A DNA stretch of 64,000 bases from CADEEN01 sp040384625 (GTDB lineage: Bacteria; Pseudomonadota; Gammaproteobacteria; Burkholderiales; Burkholderiaceae_C): positions 1-64,000 of the forward strand of contig JAZKIW010000081.1 of NCBI GenBank assembly GCA_040384625.1. Reading direction: 5' to 3'. The notes below the pieces were generated by a model. That model was not told the origin of the DNA, searched no databases, and saw only the letters and a list, made by a program, of their open reading frames with translations. This document shows, piece by piece, positions 32,948 through 41,540 of the stretch (position 1 is its first letter; each line of letters opens with the position of its first letter). Both the position numbers and the translations under genes were made by a program.

Positions 32948-33418
32948 TCAGGCGTTGGCGCCGAAAATGGTCGGCCACATCGGGATGATCAAGCTCAGTC
33001 CCTTGATGAAGATCACCCAGGACATCAGGATCAGCACGATCGCGTTGCCGATCGTCGCCTTCCAGCTGAACTCGTCGCTGGCCCAACTCGAGATCAGCAC
33101 CATCGCGGGCAAGGTGATCACCAGACCCAGCCGCGGCAGGGCCACACCGAACAGGGCCACCGCGAACAGGATCACGATCAAGGGCTTCCAGGCGATGGCG
33201 CCTATGGGTGCGCCGCCCTCGGCCTCGATGGTCAAGGCCTTGAACAGCTCGAGCGCCCCCAGCAAGGCCAGCAGCACGCCCAGGCCGAAGGGGAAGTAGC
33301 CCGGGCCGGGGCGCGCCGAGCTGCCGAAGCTGTAGGTGGTGGCGCCCCAGGCAAATGCCACACCGATGACCAGGAACATCATGCCGGCCCAGAAATCGCG
33401 TTCGCTCTTGATCTTCAT
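32948..33418 (-). CDS. tctB: Tripartite tricarboxylate transporter small subunit TctB
   Basis: The 156-residue protein has four hydrophobic helices. Its opening ERDFWAGMMFLVIGVAFAWGA, followed by the GPGYFPFGLGVLLALLGALEL segment, is typical of TctB. It pairs with TctA downstream. ATG 33418 is the start that fits the family length, while a frame reaching 33574 would add an unrelated N terminus. The first gene of this tctB-tctA-pobA unit is only 91 bases from the GspE stop. Confidence 0.93.
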   Translation of the reverse strand: MKIKSERDFWAGMMFLVIGVAFAWGATTYSFGSSARPGPGYFPFGLGVLLALLGALELFKALTIEAEGGAPIGAIAWKPLIVILFAVALFGVALPRLGLVITLPAMVLISSWASDEFSWKATIGNAIVLILMSWVIFIKGLSLIIPMWPTIFGANA

Positions 33419-33509
33419 GTCCGCACCACTCCTTCGGCTTCTGCCGGCTCGGCGCATTCTAGGCAGGGGCTCTGCCACCACCGGCTGTGGTTTCCACGTA
33501 AGGCAAGCC

Positions 33510-35312
33510 TCAAGGTCGCGCTGGCCCAATCCAGGCAGGTGTGGTGCGCAGCACCTCTTCCAGCGTCGTTGCACCTTCGGCGACCTTCATCGCCCCGGCC
33601 GCACGCAAAGGGTGCATCCCGTCGGCGACCGACTGGCGCCGCAGCGCGTCCTCGTCCATCGTGGGGTGGACACAGGCGCGAGCAGCTTCGCTCATGCCCA
33701 TCAGTTCGTACAGACCCGCGCGGCCGCGGTAACCGGTCATCCGGCACTCGAGGCAACCGACCGGCTTGAAGATGCGCGGCGCGCCCTTGAGCTTCCAGGG
33801 CAACAGGGCCTGGGTCAACGTCGCAGCGCTGCTCTCGCTCGAGTCGGGCTGTTTGCATGCCGGGCACAGAGTGCGCGCCAGGCGCTGCGCCAGCACGCCG
33901 ATCACCGTGGCCGAGATCAGATAGGGCGGCACGCCGAGGTCGGCCAAGCGCGTGATTGCCGCGGCGGCGTCGTTGGTGTGCAGGGTGCTGAACACCAGGT
34001 GCCCGGTGAGCGCGGCCTGGATCGCCATCTCAGCGGTGGCCAGATCGCGAATCTCGCCGACCATGATGATGTCCGGGTCTTGCCGCATCAGCGCTCGGAG
34101 GCCCTCGGCGAAGCCCAGGTCGATGCTGGCCTGGACCTGGGTCTGGTTGAAAGCCGGCTCGATCATCTCGATCGGGTCCTCGACCGTGCAGACGTTGACC
34201 TCTTCGGTCGCCAGGCGCTTCAAGGTCGCGTACAGCGTCGTCGTCTTGCCGCTGCCGGTCGGGCCGGTCACGAGGATGATGCCGTGCGGCCGCGCGCTGA
34301 GCTCGGCCCAGCGCTCGGCCTCGCGCGCACCGAAGCCCAGGGCCTCGACGCTCTTGACCACCGTGTCGGGGTCGAAGATGCGCATCACCATCTTCTCGCC
34401 GAAGGCGGTGGGCAGCGTCGCCAGCCGCATCTCGACCTCGTTGCCGGGCTGACCCTCGCCCGTCGGACGCACGGTCTTGATGCGGCCATCGAGCGGGCGG
34501 CGCTTCTCCACCACGTCCATGCGGCCGAGCAGCTTGACCCGCGCCACCATGGCATTCATTACCGTGATCGGCACCTGGTAGACGGTGTGCAGGACGCCGT
34601 CGATGCGAAACCGGATCACGCCCATTTCGCGCCGCGGCTCGAGGTGGATGTCGCTGGCGCGCTGGTCGAAGGCGTATTGCCACAGCCAGTCGACGACCTG
34701 GACCACGCCCTGGTCGTTGGCATCGAGCTGCTTGTTGCTCTTGCCCAGTTCGACCAGCTGCTCGAAGCTGGCCAGCGAAGTGGTTTCGCCGCGCTTGGCC
34801 GCCGCGCGCACCGAACGCGCCAGGGTGTAGAACTCGGTGGTGTAGCGCTGCACGTCCAGGGGATGGGCCAGCACCAGCCGCAGGCGCTTCTTGGTGTGGG
34901 CCTCGATCTCGGCCACCCAGGCCGTGTCGAGCGGCTCGCAGGTGGCCACCGTGACATCGGTCAATCCGACCGCGATCGGCAGGGCGCGTCGCACCTCGGC
35001 ATAGCGGATCGACATCACGTCGGCAACCCGCGCCACGTCGACCTTCAGCGGATCGATGCGCAGATAGGGCATCGCCAACCTGCCGGCCAGCCACTCGGTC
35101 AGCGCCTCGGTGTCGAGCGCGCGGCCGTTGCGTGCGTCGCTGAGGTTGGCCCCCCCCAGGCGGATCAGCGGGTGCTGGCTCGAGTCGCCGGCGCCGAAGC
35201 GCAGGCGAATGCGCGCCGCTTCGGCGTCGCCCACCAGACCGTCTTCGTGCAGCCACTGCAGCAGCGTCCGCCATTCGAGGCGGCCCTGTGGGACGGGGAC
35301 GTTGGCATTCAT
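33510..35312 (-). CDS. GspE/PulE/PilB-type secretion ATPase
   Basis: The 600-residue protein has a T2SSE N-terminal domain (about 20-190), then the ATPase core with ASDIHLEPR, Walker A GPTGSGKTTTLY (about 350), an Asp box TVEDPIE, Walker B MRQDPDIIMVGEIRD, the His box LVFSTLHTNDA, and a four-Cys zinc motif CPACK...CLECR. It would drive assembly of a type II secretion pseudopilus or type IV pilus. No other pilus genes are nearby, so it is an orphan or belongs to a scattered set. The start overlaps the stop of the methyltransferase-like gene (ATGA), and ATG 35342 is rejected. Confidence 0.94.
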   Translation of the reverse strand: MNANVPVPQGRLEWRTLLQWLHEDGLVGDAEAARIRLRFGAGDSSQHPLIRLGGANLSDARNGRALDTEALTEWLAGRLAMPYLRIDPLKVDVARVADVMSIRYAEVRRALPIAVGLTDVTVATCEPLDTAWVAEIEAHTKKRLRLVLAHPLDVQRYTTEFYTLARSVRAAAKRGETTSLASFEQLVELGKSNKQLDANDQGVVQVVDWLWQYAFDQRASDIHLEPRREMGVIRFRIDGVLHTVYQVPITVMNAMVARVKLLGRMDVVEKRRPLDGRIKTVRPTGEGQPGNEVEMRLATLPTAFGEKMVMRIFDPDTVVKSVEALGFGAREAERWAELSARPHGIILVTGPTGSGKTTTLYATLKRLATEEVNVCTVEDPIEMIEPAFNQTQVQASIDLGFAEGLRALMRQDPDIIMVGEIRDLATAEMAIQAALTGHLVFSTLHTNDAAAAITRLADLGVPPYLISATVIGVLAQRLARTLCPACKQPDSSESSAATLTQALLPWKLKGAPRIFKPVGCLECRMTGYRGRAGLYELMGMSEAARACVHPTMDEDALRRQSVADGMHPLRAAGAMKVAEGATTLEEVLRTTPAWIGPARP

Positions 35313-36061
35313 GCTCTGTAGGGCCTGACCATGCGCAGCCACTTGCCCGCGGGCAGGCCGTAGCGCCGCTCGATGTTAGCGGCGCGCGCACTCAGCCCTT
35401 CCCGCCCAGGAATCTCCACTCCGCGGGCGGCCACCACGACGGTGTTGCCCTCGCGCGTCGGTCGCAGGCTCCACACCTGGTCAGGCCCGAACGCCGCCGC
35501 GATGCGCGCCGCACTGCGCTCGAAACTGGCCGCACGGCCGAACAGGTTGACGCTCATGACCCCGGCGTGGCCGAGCACGCCGCGGCAGGCCGCGTAGAAG
35601 GCGGCACTGTCGAGCACCGGCGCCGCCGCTTCGTGGTCGTACAGGTCGACGTTCAGGACCTGGGCTGTCTGCAGGTTAGCGTCGTCCTCGACCCAGGTCT
35701 GGGCGTCGGCCTCCAGCACGCGCAGGCGGGCATCGTCGGCAGGCAGGCGAAAGCCATGCCGGCAGGCGGCGATCACCGCCGGGTTCAGCTCGACCGCGGT
35801 GACGCGGTCCATGCGCAGCACCTGGTGGCAGTGGCGCGTGATCGCGCCGGCGCCCAGGCCGAGCTGGACCGCGTGCCCGCGCGCCAACTCCGCGCTGTCG
35901 CGCCACAGCATCCAGGACATCATGCGCTGCACATACTCGAGCACGATCGTGCGCGGCTCGCGCACCAGCATGGCACCCTGCACCCAAGGTGTTTCACCCA
36001 GATGCAGCGTGCGCAGGCCATCGTGCTCGGCGATGGTCGCGCTGGGCAGTTCGGTCTTCAT
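35309..36061 (-). CDS. Spermidine-synthase-like protein (SAM-type fold)
   Basis: The 250-residue protein has a Rossmann-like core with AVQLGLGAGAITRHCHQVLRMDRVTAVELNPAVIAACRHGF, the glycine loop and acidic end of a nucleoside-binding site, and later DARLRVLEADAQTWV and VLNVDLYDHEAAAPVL. This is the layout of spermidine synthases and related putative methyltransferases, which are frequent in betaproteobacteria and lack proven polyamine activity. The full Asp set of true spermidine synthases is not certain. Four-base overlaps join it to the glycosylase upstream and GspE downstream. Confidence 0.8.
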   Translation of the reverse strand: MKTELPSATIAEHDGLRTLHLGETPWVQGAMLVREPRTIVLEYVQRMMSWMLWRDSAELARGHAVQLGLGAGAITRHCHQVLRMDRVTAVELNPAVIAACRHGFRLPADDARLRVLEADAQTWVEDDANLQTAQVLNVDLYDHEAAAPVLDSAAFYAACRGVLGHAGVMSVNLFGRAASFERSAARIAAAFGPDQVWSLRPTREGNTVVVAARGVEIPGREGLSARAANIERRYGLPAGKWLRMVRPYRA

Positions 36062-36567
36062 GCGGCGAGCCCAGCGGCGCTGAACACGGCGCGCCAGGCA
36101 TCGAGCTTGCGCTCGAACGACCAGCTCGCATTGGCCGGGCTGGTCGAAGGCAAGCGGTGCACGGGCAGGCCGAGGCAACGCGTCAGACGCATCGAACGCG
36201 CCGACTCTCCCCCGTTGTGCGCGACCGCCCGCAGCGCTGGCAGGCGCGCGGCCAATCCGGCCAGATCGTTCGGCCGGGAATCCTCGATCGCGCTGTCCAG
36301 GCTGCCCTCGCGATGGCAGGCGGCGTAGACATCCCACAAGGCCAGGCCGCGCCGACCCAGCTGTTCGAGGCGCGCTGCGTAGACCATCGAGCCGAGATCC
36401 AGTCCCCACAGGGCCGAGAGGATCGGCCAGAAGTGGTTGCGCGGGTGGGCGTAGTACTGCTGCGCGGCGAGCGAGGCGGCACCGGGGAAGCTGCCCAGCA
36501 CCAGCAGTCGGGCGCCCGTGTCCGCCACCGGGGGCAGGCCCCGTAGGAGCACAGGCACCACTGTCAC
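36058..36567 (-). CDS. DNA-deoxyinosine glycosylase (UDG family 6, HDG)
   Basis: The 169-residue protein has the motifs LLVLGSFPGAASLAAQQYYAHPRNHFWPIL at about 20-50, LWDVYAACHREGSLDSAI, and LPSTSPANASWSFERKLDAW near the end. These match the family 6 hypoxanthine-DNA glycosylases, which remove deoxyinosine (deaminated adenine) and some uracil from DNA. The start is a GTG at 36567 that overlaps the TatD stop (GTGA). A longer frame reaching 36771 runs inside the TatD gene and is a shadow. Confidence 0.9.
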   Translation of the reverse strand: MTVVPVLLRGLPPVADTGARLLVLGSFPGAASLAAQQYYAHPRNHFWPILSALWGLDLGSMVYAARLEQLGRRGLALWDVYAACHREGSLDSAIEDSRPNDLAGLAARLPALRAVAHNGGESARSMRLTRCLGLPVHRLPSTSPANASWSFERKLDAWRAVFSAAGLAA

Positions 36568-37406
36568 GCGCCTACCGCCGTCGGCGCCACGGCCATCAGG
36601 CGGCCCAGGCGCGGCAACGCGCTGCAGACGTTCGCACTGCTGCGCTCGGCAGCCTGTGCGAGCGTCCAGTGGCGCAGGTCCGCCAGGGTCTGCGCAATGC
36701 GCGGCAACTCGGCCGGCTCGTTGCGGCTGGGCGGTCGGTGCGTGCGCTCGCCGGCCTTCACGTAGAGCCATTGCGGCGGAATGTCGGGCGCGTCGGTCTC
36801 GAGCACCGGCACGTCGGATGGCAGCGTCGCTGCCAGATGGCGGATCTGCAGGGCGCGCTCGAAGGTCATGGCGCCGCCGAAGCCGAGCTTGAAGCCGCGC
36901 TCGGCAAACTGCAACGCCTGCGCATCGCTGCCATTGAAAGCGTGGGCAATGCCGCCGCGCACCTCGATGCGCCGCAGTTGCTTCAGCAGACTGTCGGCCG
37001 AGCGCCGCACGTGCAGGATCACCGGCAGGTCGTGGACGCGCGCGAGTTGGAGTTGCGCGGCGTAGAAGCGCTCCTGGCGCTCCCGGTCCAGACCGGGCAC
37101 GAAATGATCGAGGCCGATCTCGCCCACCGCCACCAGGTGTGGGTCGCCGCGATGGGCCTGCAGCGCCTCGGACAGACGCTCGAGATCGGCTTCCGCAGCC
37201 CCATCCACTTGAAGGGGGTGGATACCCAGGGCGTAGGCCAGGCCATGTCGATGTGCCAGCGCAACCAGGCCCTCGAAGCCCGCCACGGCCACCGCGGGCA
37301 GCACCAGCATGGCCACGCCGACTGCGCGTGCACGTTGCACCACCGCGTCGCGGTCGGCATCGAACTCCAGCGCGTCGAGGTGACAGTGGCTATCGATCCA
37401 GGGCAT
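36564..37406 (-). CDS. TatD family metal-dependent hydrolase
   Basis: The 280-residue protein shows the TatD metal ligands in order: IDSHCHLD at the N terminus, GEIGLD (about 95), LPVILHVRRS, GGIAHAFNGS and VLETDAPDIPPQWL. TatD-type enzymes are DNases or D-aminoacyl-tRNA deacylase-like hydrolases. ATG 37406 gives the family start, while the longer frame adds residues not seen in relatives. It heads the minus-strand run TatD, HDG, spermidine-synthase-like protein, GspE. Two of the genes point to DNA repair. Confidence 0.92.
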   Translation of the reverse strand: MPWIDSHCHLDALEFDADRDAVVQRARAVGVAMLVLPAVAVAGFEGLVALAHRHGLAYALGIHPLQVDGAAEADLERLSEALQAHRGDPHLVAVGEIGLDHFVPGLDRERQERFYAAQLQLARVHDLPVILHVRRSADSLLKQLRRIEVRGGIAHAFNGSDAQALQFAERGFKLGFGGAMTFERALQIRHLAATLPSDVPVLETDAPDIPPQWLYVKAGERTHRPPSRNEPAELPRIAQTLADLRHWTLAQAAERSSANVCSALPRLGRLMAVAPTAVGA

Positions 37407-37492
37407 GCCTTGAATGATCCCACGTCGAGCACGGGGGCCGGCCGCGTGGTACTGTTTTGCCCTCCGCGACGCCTTTTTCCTGGGAGCGTTCC

Positions 37493-38554
37493 ATGAGGCG
37501 AGCCCCGCTATACAGCGCATCGACCCCCCGGGCCCTGCCTTCGGCCGGCAGCGCCGCGCCCACGGCCGAGCCGTCTACGGGCGCGCCGACGACCGCCTTG
37601 ACGGCGGCCGCCGCCCCTGCGCCGCGAACTCGGCGCTACCGATCCTGGCTGACGACCGGTCTGGCCGCCCTGCTCGGTGCGGCGCTGGCGGTCGCCCTGC
37701 TGTTGCGCTTCGGCCCTCCCGGGTCGCGCGCACTGACGCAGGACGACATCGACCGCGCGGTGCTGCACACCCTGAACACCAAGTCGCTGCCGGCACCCGC
37801 CGCCAAGGCTTTTGACGCCGTGCGCGGCTCGGTGGTCAAGGTGATCGGCCTGTCAGGCCCGAAGGAGGTGGTGGCCAAGGACAGCAAGGGCAACAACGAC
37901 GGCAAGGAGCCGAAGAAGGACAAGGCTCCGAAGGACGGCAAGCCAGGCAAGGACGGCAGCGACGGCAAACGCGCCCAGCCCCGGGTCGAGAAAGACGGCG
38001 ACGACAACGATCGCGAGGAACGCGGCATCGGAACCGGTGTCGTGATCATGGACAACGGCACCATCCTGACCAACCTGCACGTGGTCTTTGGCGCCAAGCG
38101 CATCCAGGTGATCTTTGCCGACGGGCTGGAGGCCGAGGCCGACGTGGTCGCCCTGCGCCCCGAACACGACCTGGCGGTGCTGCGCGCGCGCAAGATCCCG
38201 GACGACCTGAAGGCGGCGACGATGCGCAGCACCCACGACCTGCGTCCGGGCGACCGCGTCACCGCCATCGGCTTTCCGTTCGGCATCGGGCCCTCGGTGT
38301 CGCACGGCGTGGTGTCCGGCCTGAAACGCGAATTCCGCTCACCCGAGGGTCAGCGCATCCTGACCAACCTGATCCAGTTCGACGCAGCGGCGAACCCCGG
38401 AAATTCCGGCGGCCCGCTGGTCACCGACGATGGCGAAGTGGTCGGCATCGTGACGGCGATCTACAACCCGACCGAGGAACGCTTCTTTGTCGGCATCGGT
38501 TTTGCAGTACCGATCGAGAACGCAGCCCAGGCTGCTGGCATGCCACCCTTCTGA
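37493..38554 (+). CDS. S1C serine protease (DegP/HtrA-like), membrane anchored
   Basis: The 353-residue protein starts at ATG 37493 behind GGGAG. It has a cytosolic tail of about 50 residues and one membrane helix (about 53-72). The trypsin-like domain follows, with the catalytic triad in TNLHVV, EHDLAVL and ANPGNSGGPL. Before the His strand there is a Lys/Asp/Gly-rich insert of about 50 residues (start about 125) not seen in DegP. No PDZ domain follows, so it differs from DegP and DegS and is closest to the simple TM-protease type. It probably cuts misfolded or regulatory periplasmic proteins. Confidence 0.9.
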   Translation: MRRAPLYSASTPRALPSAGSAAPTAEPSTGAPTTALTAAAAPAPRTRRYRSWLTTGLAALLGAALAVALLLRFGPPGSRALTQDDIDRAVLHTLNTKSLPAPAAKAFDAVRGSVVKVIGLSGPKEVVAKDSKGNNDGKEPKKDKAPKDGKPGKDGSDGKRAQPRVEKDGDDNDREERGIGTGVVIMDNGTILTNLHVVFGAKRIQVIFADGLEAEADVVALRPEHDLAVLRARKIPDDLKAATMRSTHDLRPGDRVTAIGFPFGIGPSVSHGVVSGLKREFRSPEGQRILTNLIQFDAAANPGNSGGPLVTDDGEVVGIVTAIYNPTEERFFVGIGFAVPIENAAQAAGMPPF

Positions 38555-38570
38555 CGACAGGACCGACAAG

Positions 38571-39584
38571 ATGACCGAACGCATTACCGCCGATGCCTCC
38601 GCCACCCTGATGGAGCAACTGCTCTATGAGGTCAAGCGTGTCGTGGTCGGCCAGGACCGTTTCCTGGAGCGCGTGCTGGTGGCGATGCTCGCGCAGGGCC
38701 ATCTGCTGGTCGAGGGCGTGCCCGGACTGGCCAAGACGCTGACCGTCAAAACCTTGGCGCGCACCCTGTCGGGCCAGTTCAAGCGTATCCAGTTCACGCC
38801 CGACCTGGTGCCAGCCGACCTGATCGGCACGCGCATCTACAACCAGAAGAGCGGCGAGTTCGGCACCACGCTGGGGCCGGTGTTCACCAACCTGCTGCTG
38901 GCCGACGAAATCAACCGCGCGCCGGCCAAGGTGCAGAGCGCCCTGCTCGAAGTGATGCAGGAGCGCCAGGTCACCATCGCTGGCCAGACCCACAAGGTGC
39001 CCGAGCCCTTCCTGGTCATGGCGACCCAGAACCCGATCGAGACCGAAGGCACCTACCCCCTGCCCGAAGCGCAAGTCGACCGCTTCATGATGAAGGTGCT
39101 GGTCGACTACCCGAGCGAAGACGAAGAGTTCGTGATCGTCGAACGCGTCACCGGCCCGGCGGTCGAGGTGGGGGCGGTGGCGACGACCGACCAGCTCGCC
39201 CAACTGCAGCGCGAGTGCCGCAACGCTTACGTCGACCCGGCCCTGATCACCTACGCGGTCAAGTTGGTGGCGGCGACGCGCGACCCGGCCAAGGCGGGCT
39301 TGAAGGATTTGGCCAAATACGTTGCCTTCGGCGCCAGCCCGCGCGCCACCATCTGCCTGATCGAGGGTGCCCGGGCCCTGGCCTTCCTGCGCGGGCGCAC
39401 CTATGTGCTGCCGGAGGATCTGCTGGACCTCACCGGCGACGTGCTGCGCCATCGCATTTCACTGACCTACGAAGCGCTGGCCGACGGCATCACGGCCGAC
39501 GCCTTGGTCGAGCGCATCGTCAAGGCCCTGCCGGCGCCCGCGAAACCTCTGGCCCACGATGACCGCGTCGCAGCCAACGGCTGA
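38571..39584 (+). CDS. MoxR family AAA+ ATPase
   Basis: The 337-residue protein has a GQD start segment (VVVGQDRFLERVLVAML), Walker A-like EGVPGLAKT, Walker B LLADEINRAPAKVQSALLEVMQERQVT, and the sensor ATQNPIETEGTYPLPEAQVDRFMMK. The C-terminal lid ends with LPEDLLDLTGDVLRHRI. MoxR ATPases act as chaperones for metalloenzyme or VWA-protein assembly. It is followed in the usual order by DUF58 and VWA genes. The DUF58 gene begins inside its last 26 bases. ATG 38571 is chosen over an upstream in-frame start at 38487 that would overlap the protease. Confidence 0.94.
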   Translation: MTERITADASATLMEQLLYEVKRVVVGQDRFLERVLVAMLAQGHLLVEGVPGLAKTLTVKTLARTLSGQFKRIQFTPDLVPADLIGTRIYNQKSGEFGTTLGPVFTNLLLADEINRAPAKVQSALLEVMQERQVTIAGQTHKVPEPFLVMATQNPIETEGTYPLPEAQVDRFMMKVLVDYPSEDEEFVIVERVTGPAVEVGAVATTDQLAQLQRECRNAYVDPALITYAVKLVAATRDPAKAGLKDLAKYVAFGASPRATICLIEGARALAFLRGRTYVLPEDLLDLTGDVLRHRISLTYEALADGITADALVERIVKALPAPAKPLAHDDRVAANG

Positions 39585-40512
39585 GCCCAGCGAACTGCCC
39601 ACGGTCCAGGCGCTGCTGCAGCACCTGGAGTGGACGGTGCTGAAGCGCCTGGACGGCGCGCTGCAGGGCGACTACCGCACCCTGCTGCGCGGCCATGGCA
39701 TCGACCTGGCCGATCTGCGCGAGTACCAGTTCCACGACGACGTGCGCCACATCGACTGGAACGTCACCGCCCGATTGCAGGTGCCGCACGTGCGCCAGTT
39801 CACCGAGGACCGCGAACTCTGCGCCTGGTTCCTGCTCGACCTCAGTCCCTCGGTCGACTTCGGCTCGCGACAGAGAAAGCGCAGTGTCTCCGAGGCCTTC
39901 GTCGCGGTGATGGCCAGCCTGGTACTGCGCCATGGCAACCGCGCTGGCGCGGTGCTCTATGGCAATGCCGTCGATACCGTGCTGCCGGCCAAGAGCGGGC
40001 GGCGCCACGTGCTACACCTGATGCAGCGCATGCGCTCGCGCCCGGCCTCCACGCCGGCTGGAGGGACGCGTCTGGCCGATCTGATCGAGCGCGCGCGGCC
40101 GACGATGCGCCAGCGGGCCAGCGTGTTCGTCGTCTCCGACTTCATCAGCGAAGACGGCTGGGAAGCGCCGCTCGCACGCCTGGCCGAGCGCCACGACGTG
40201 GTGGCAGTGCGCTTGTACGACCCGCTCGAGATGAGCATGCCCGACCTCGGCCTGGTGCTGTTGCAGGACAGCGAAACCGGCGAGCAGATCTTCGTCGATA
40301 CCGGCCAGCGCGGCTTTCGCGAGCGCTTCGCCGAGGCCGCTGTACGGCGCGAGGCGGCCCTTCGCGCTTCGCTCGCGCATGCCGGCGTAGACACCCTTGA
40401 ACTTTCCACCGAGGCCGACTTGGGCGACGCGATCCTGCGCTTCGTCGACGCCCGCCGGCAACGCAGCCGCATGGCCGCCGGGTCGATGCCGCTGGCAAGG
40501 AGGCACGCATGA
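39559..40512 (+). CDS. DUF58 domain protein
   Basis: The 317-residue protein carries the DUF58 signature: LQGDYRTLLRGHGIDLADLREYQFHDDVRHIDWNVTARLQVPHVRQFTEDRELCAWFLLDLSPSVDFG. The last segment is a partial VWA-like strand with DLSPS in place of the full metal site. It is predicted to be soluble and to work with MoxR and the membrane VWA protein as a module of unknown function, often tied to cell-envelope stress or oxidative tolerance. The stop overlaps the next start by four bases (ATGA). Confidence 0.92.
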   Translation: MTASQPTAEPSELPTVQALLQHLEWTVLKRLDGALQGDYRTLLRGHGIDLADLREYQFHDDVRHIDWNVTARLQVPHVRQFTEDRELCAWFLLDLSPSVDFGSRQRKRSVSEAFVAVMASLVLRHGNRAGAVLYGNAVDTVLPAKSGRRHVLHLMQRMRSRPASTPAGGTRLADLIERARPTMRQRASVFVVSDFISEDGWEAPLARLAERHDVVAVRLYDPLEMSMPDLGLVLLQDSETGEQIFVDTGQRGFRERFAEAAVRREAALRASLAHAGVDTLELSTEADLGDAILRFVDARRQRSRMAAGSMPLARRHA

Positions 40513-41540
40513 ATTTCCTCTGGCAAGAAGCGCTATGGGCGCTGCTGTTGCTGCCGCTGCTGGTGTTGGCCTATGTCTGGCTGCTGCGGCGGCGTAAGAA
40601 GTCGGCCGTCACCTGGGCCAGCCTCGGGATCGTCAAGGAAGCGATGGGCGCGCAGCGCGCCTGGCGCCGCCATGTGCCGCCGGCCTTGCTCCTGTTGGCT
40701 CTGGCCGCACTGCTGGTCGCGACCGCCCGGCCTACAGCGGTAGTGACCTTGCCGATGGTCGAGCAAACCATCGTGCTGGCCATGGACGTGTCGGGCTCGA
40801 TGCGCGCAACCGATGTCGAACCAAACCGCCTGGTCGCCTCGCAGGCGGCGGCCAAAGCCTTCATAGCCGAGTTGCCGCGCGCGGTGCGCATCGGCGTGGT
40901 GTCCTTCGCCGGGACGGCCGCTGTCGTTCAGCCCCCCACCCTCAGCCGCGAAGACGTGGTGGCCGCCATCGATCGCTTCCAGCTGCAACGCGGCACGGCC
41001 ATCGGCAGCGGCATCGTCCTCTCGCTGGCCACCATCTTCCCCGACGCCGGGATCGATCTGTCGCAGATCACCGGCCAACGCCTGATGCCCAAGGCCCTGG
41101 GCGACAGGGTGCCCGAGAAGGAGTTCACCCCGGTCGAGCCCGGCAGCTACAGCTCGGCCGCCATCATCTTGCTTACCGATGGGCAGCGCACCACCGGCCC
41201 CGACTCGATGGACGCCGCAAAGATGGCCGCCGACCGTGGCATCAAGATCTACACCGTGGGCATCGGCACCAAGGACGGCGAGACCATCGGCTTCGAGGGC
41301 TGGTCGATGCGCGTGCGCCTGGACGAAGAGACCCTGAAGCAGGTGGCGATGGCCACACGGGCCGAGTACTTCTATGCCGGCACGGCGGTCGACCTGAAGA
41401 AGGTCTACCAGTCGCTCGGCTCGCGCCTCTCGGCGCAGAAGAAGGAGACCGAGGTCACCGCCCTGTTCGCGGCGCTCGGCGCTGTGTTCGCGCTGGCCGC
41501 AGCCACGCTGTCGCTGTGGTGGTTCGGGCGCATCACCTGA
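40509..41540 (+). CDS. VWA domain membrane protein (BatA/BatB-like)
   Basis: The 343-residue protein has two N-terminal membrane helices (about 8-25 and 58-72), then a VWA domain with the metal site intact (AMDVSGSMRATD, then the Thr loop and LLTDGQRTTGPDS), and a last membrane helix at 318-338. This is the BatA/BatB type found behind MoxR and DUF58. The second VWA/TPR and oxygen-tolerance proteins of full Bat operons are absent here. It overlaps aat by 25 bases. Confidence 0.92.
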   Translation: MNFLWQEALWALLLLPLLVLAYVWLLRRRKKSAVTWASLGIVKEAMGAQRAWRRHVPPALLLLALAALLVATARPTAVVTLPMVEQTIVLAMDVSGSMRATDVEPNRLVASQAAAKAFIAELPRAVRIGVVSFAGTAAVVQPPTLSREDVVAAIDRFQLQRGTAIGSGIVLSLATIFPDAGIDLSQITGQRLMPKALGDRVPEKEFTPVEPGSYSSAAIILLTDGQRTTGPDSMDAAKMAADRGIKIYTVGIGTKDGETIGFEGWSMRVRLDEETLKQVAMATRAEYFYAGTAVDLKKVYQSLGSRLSAQKKETEVTALFAALGAVFALAAATLSLWWFGRIT

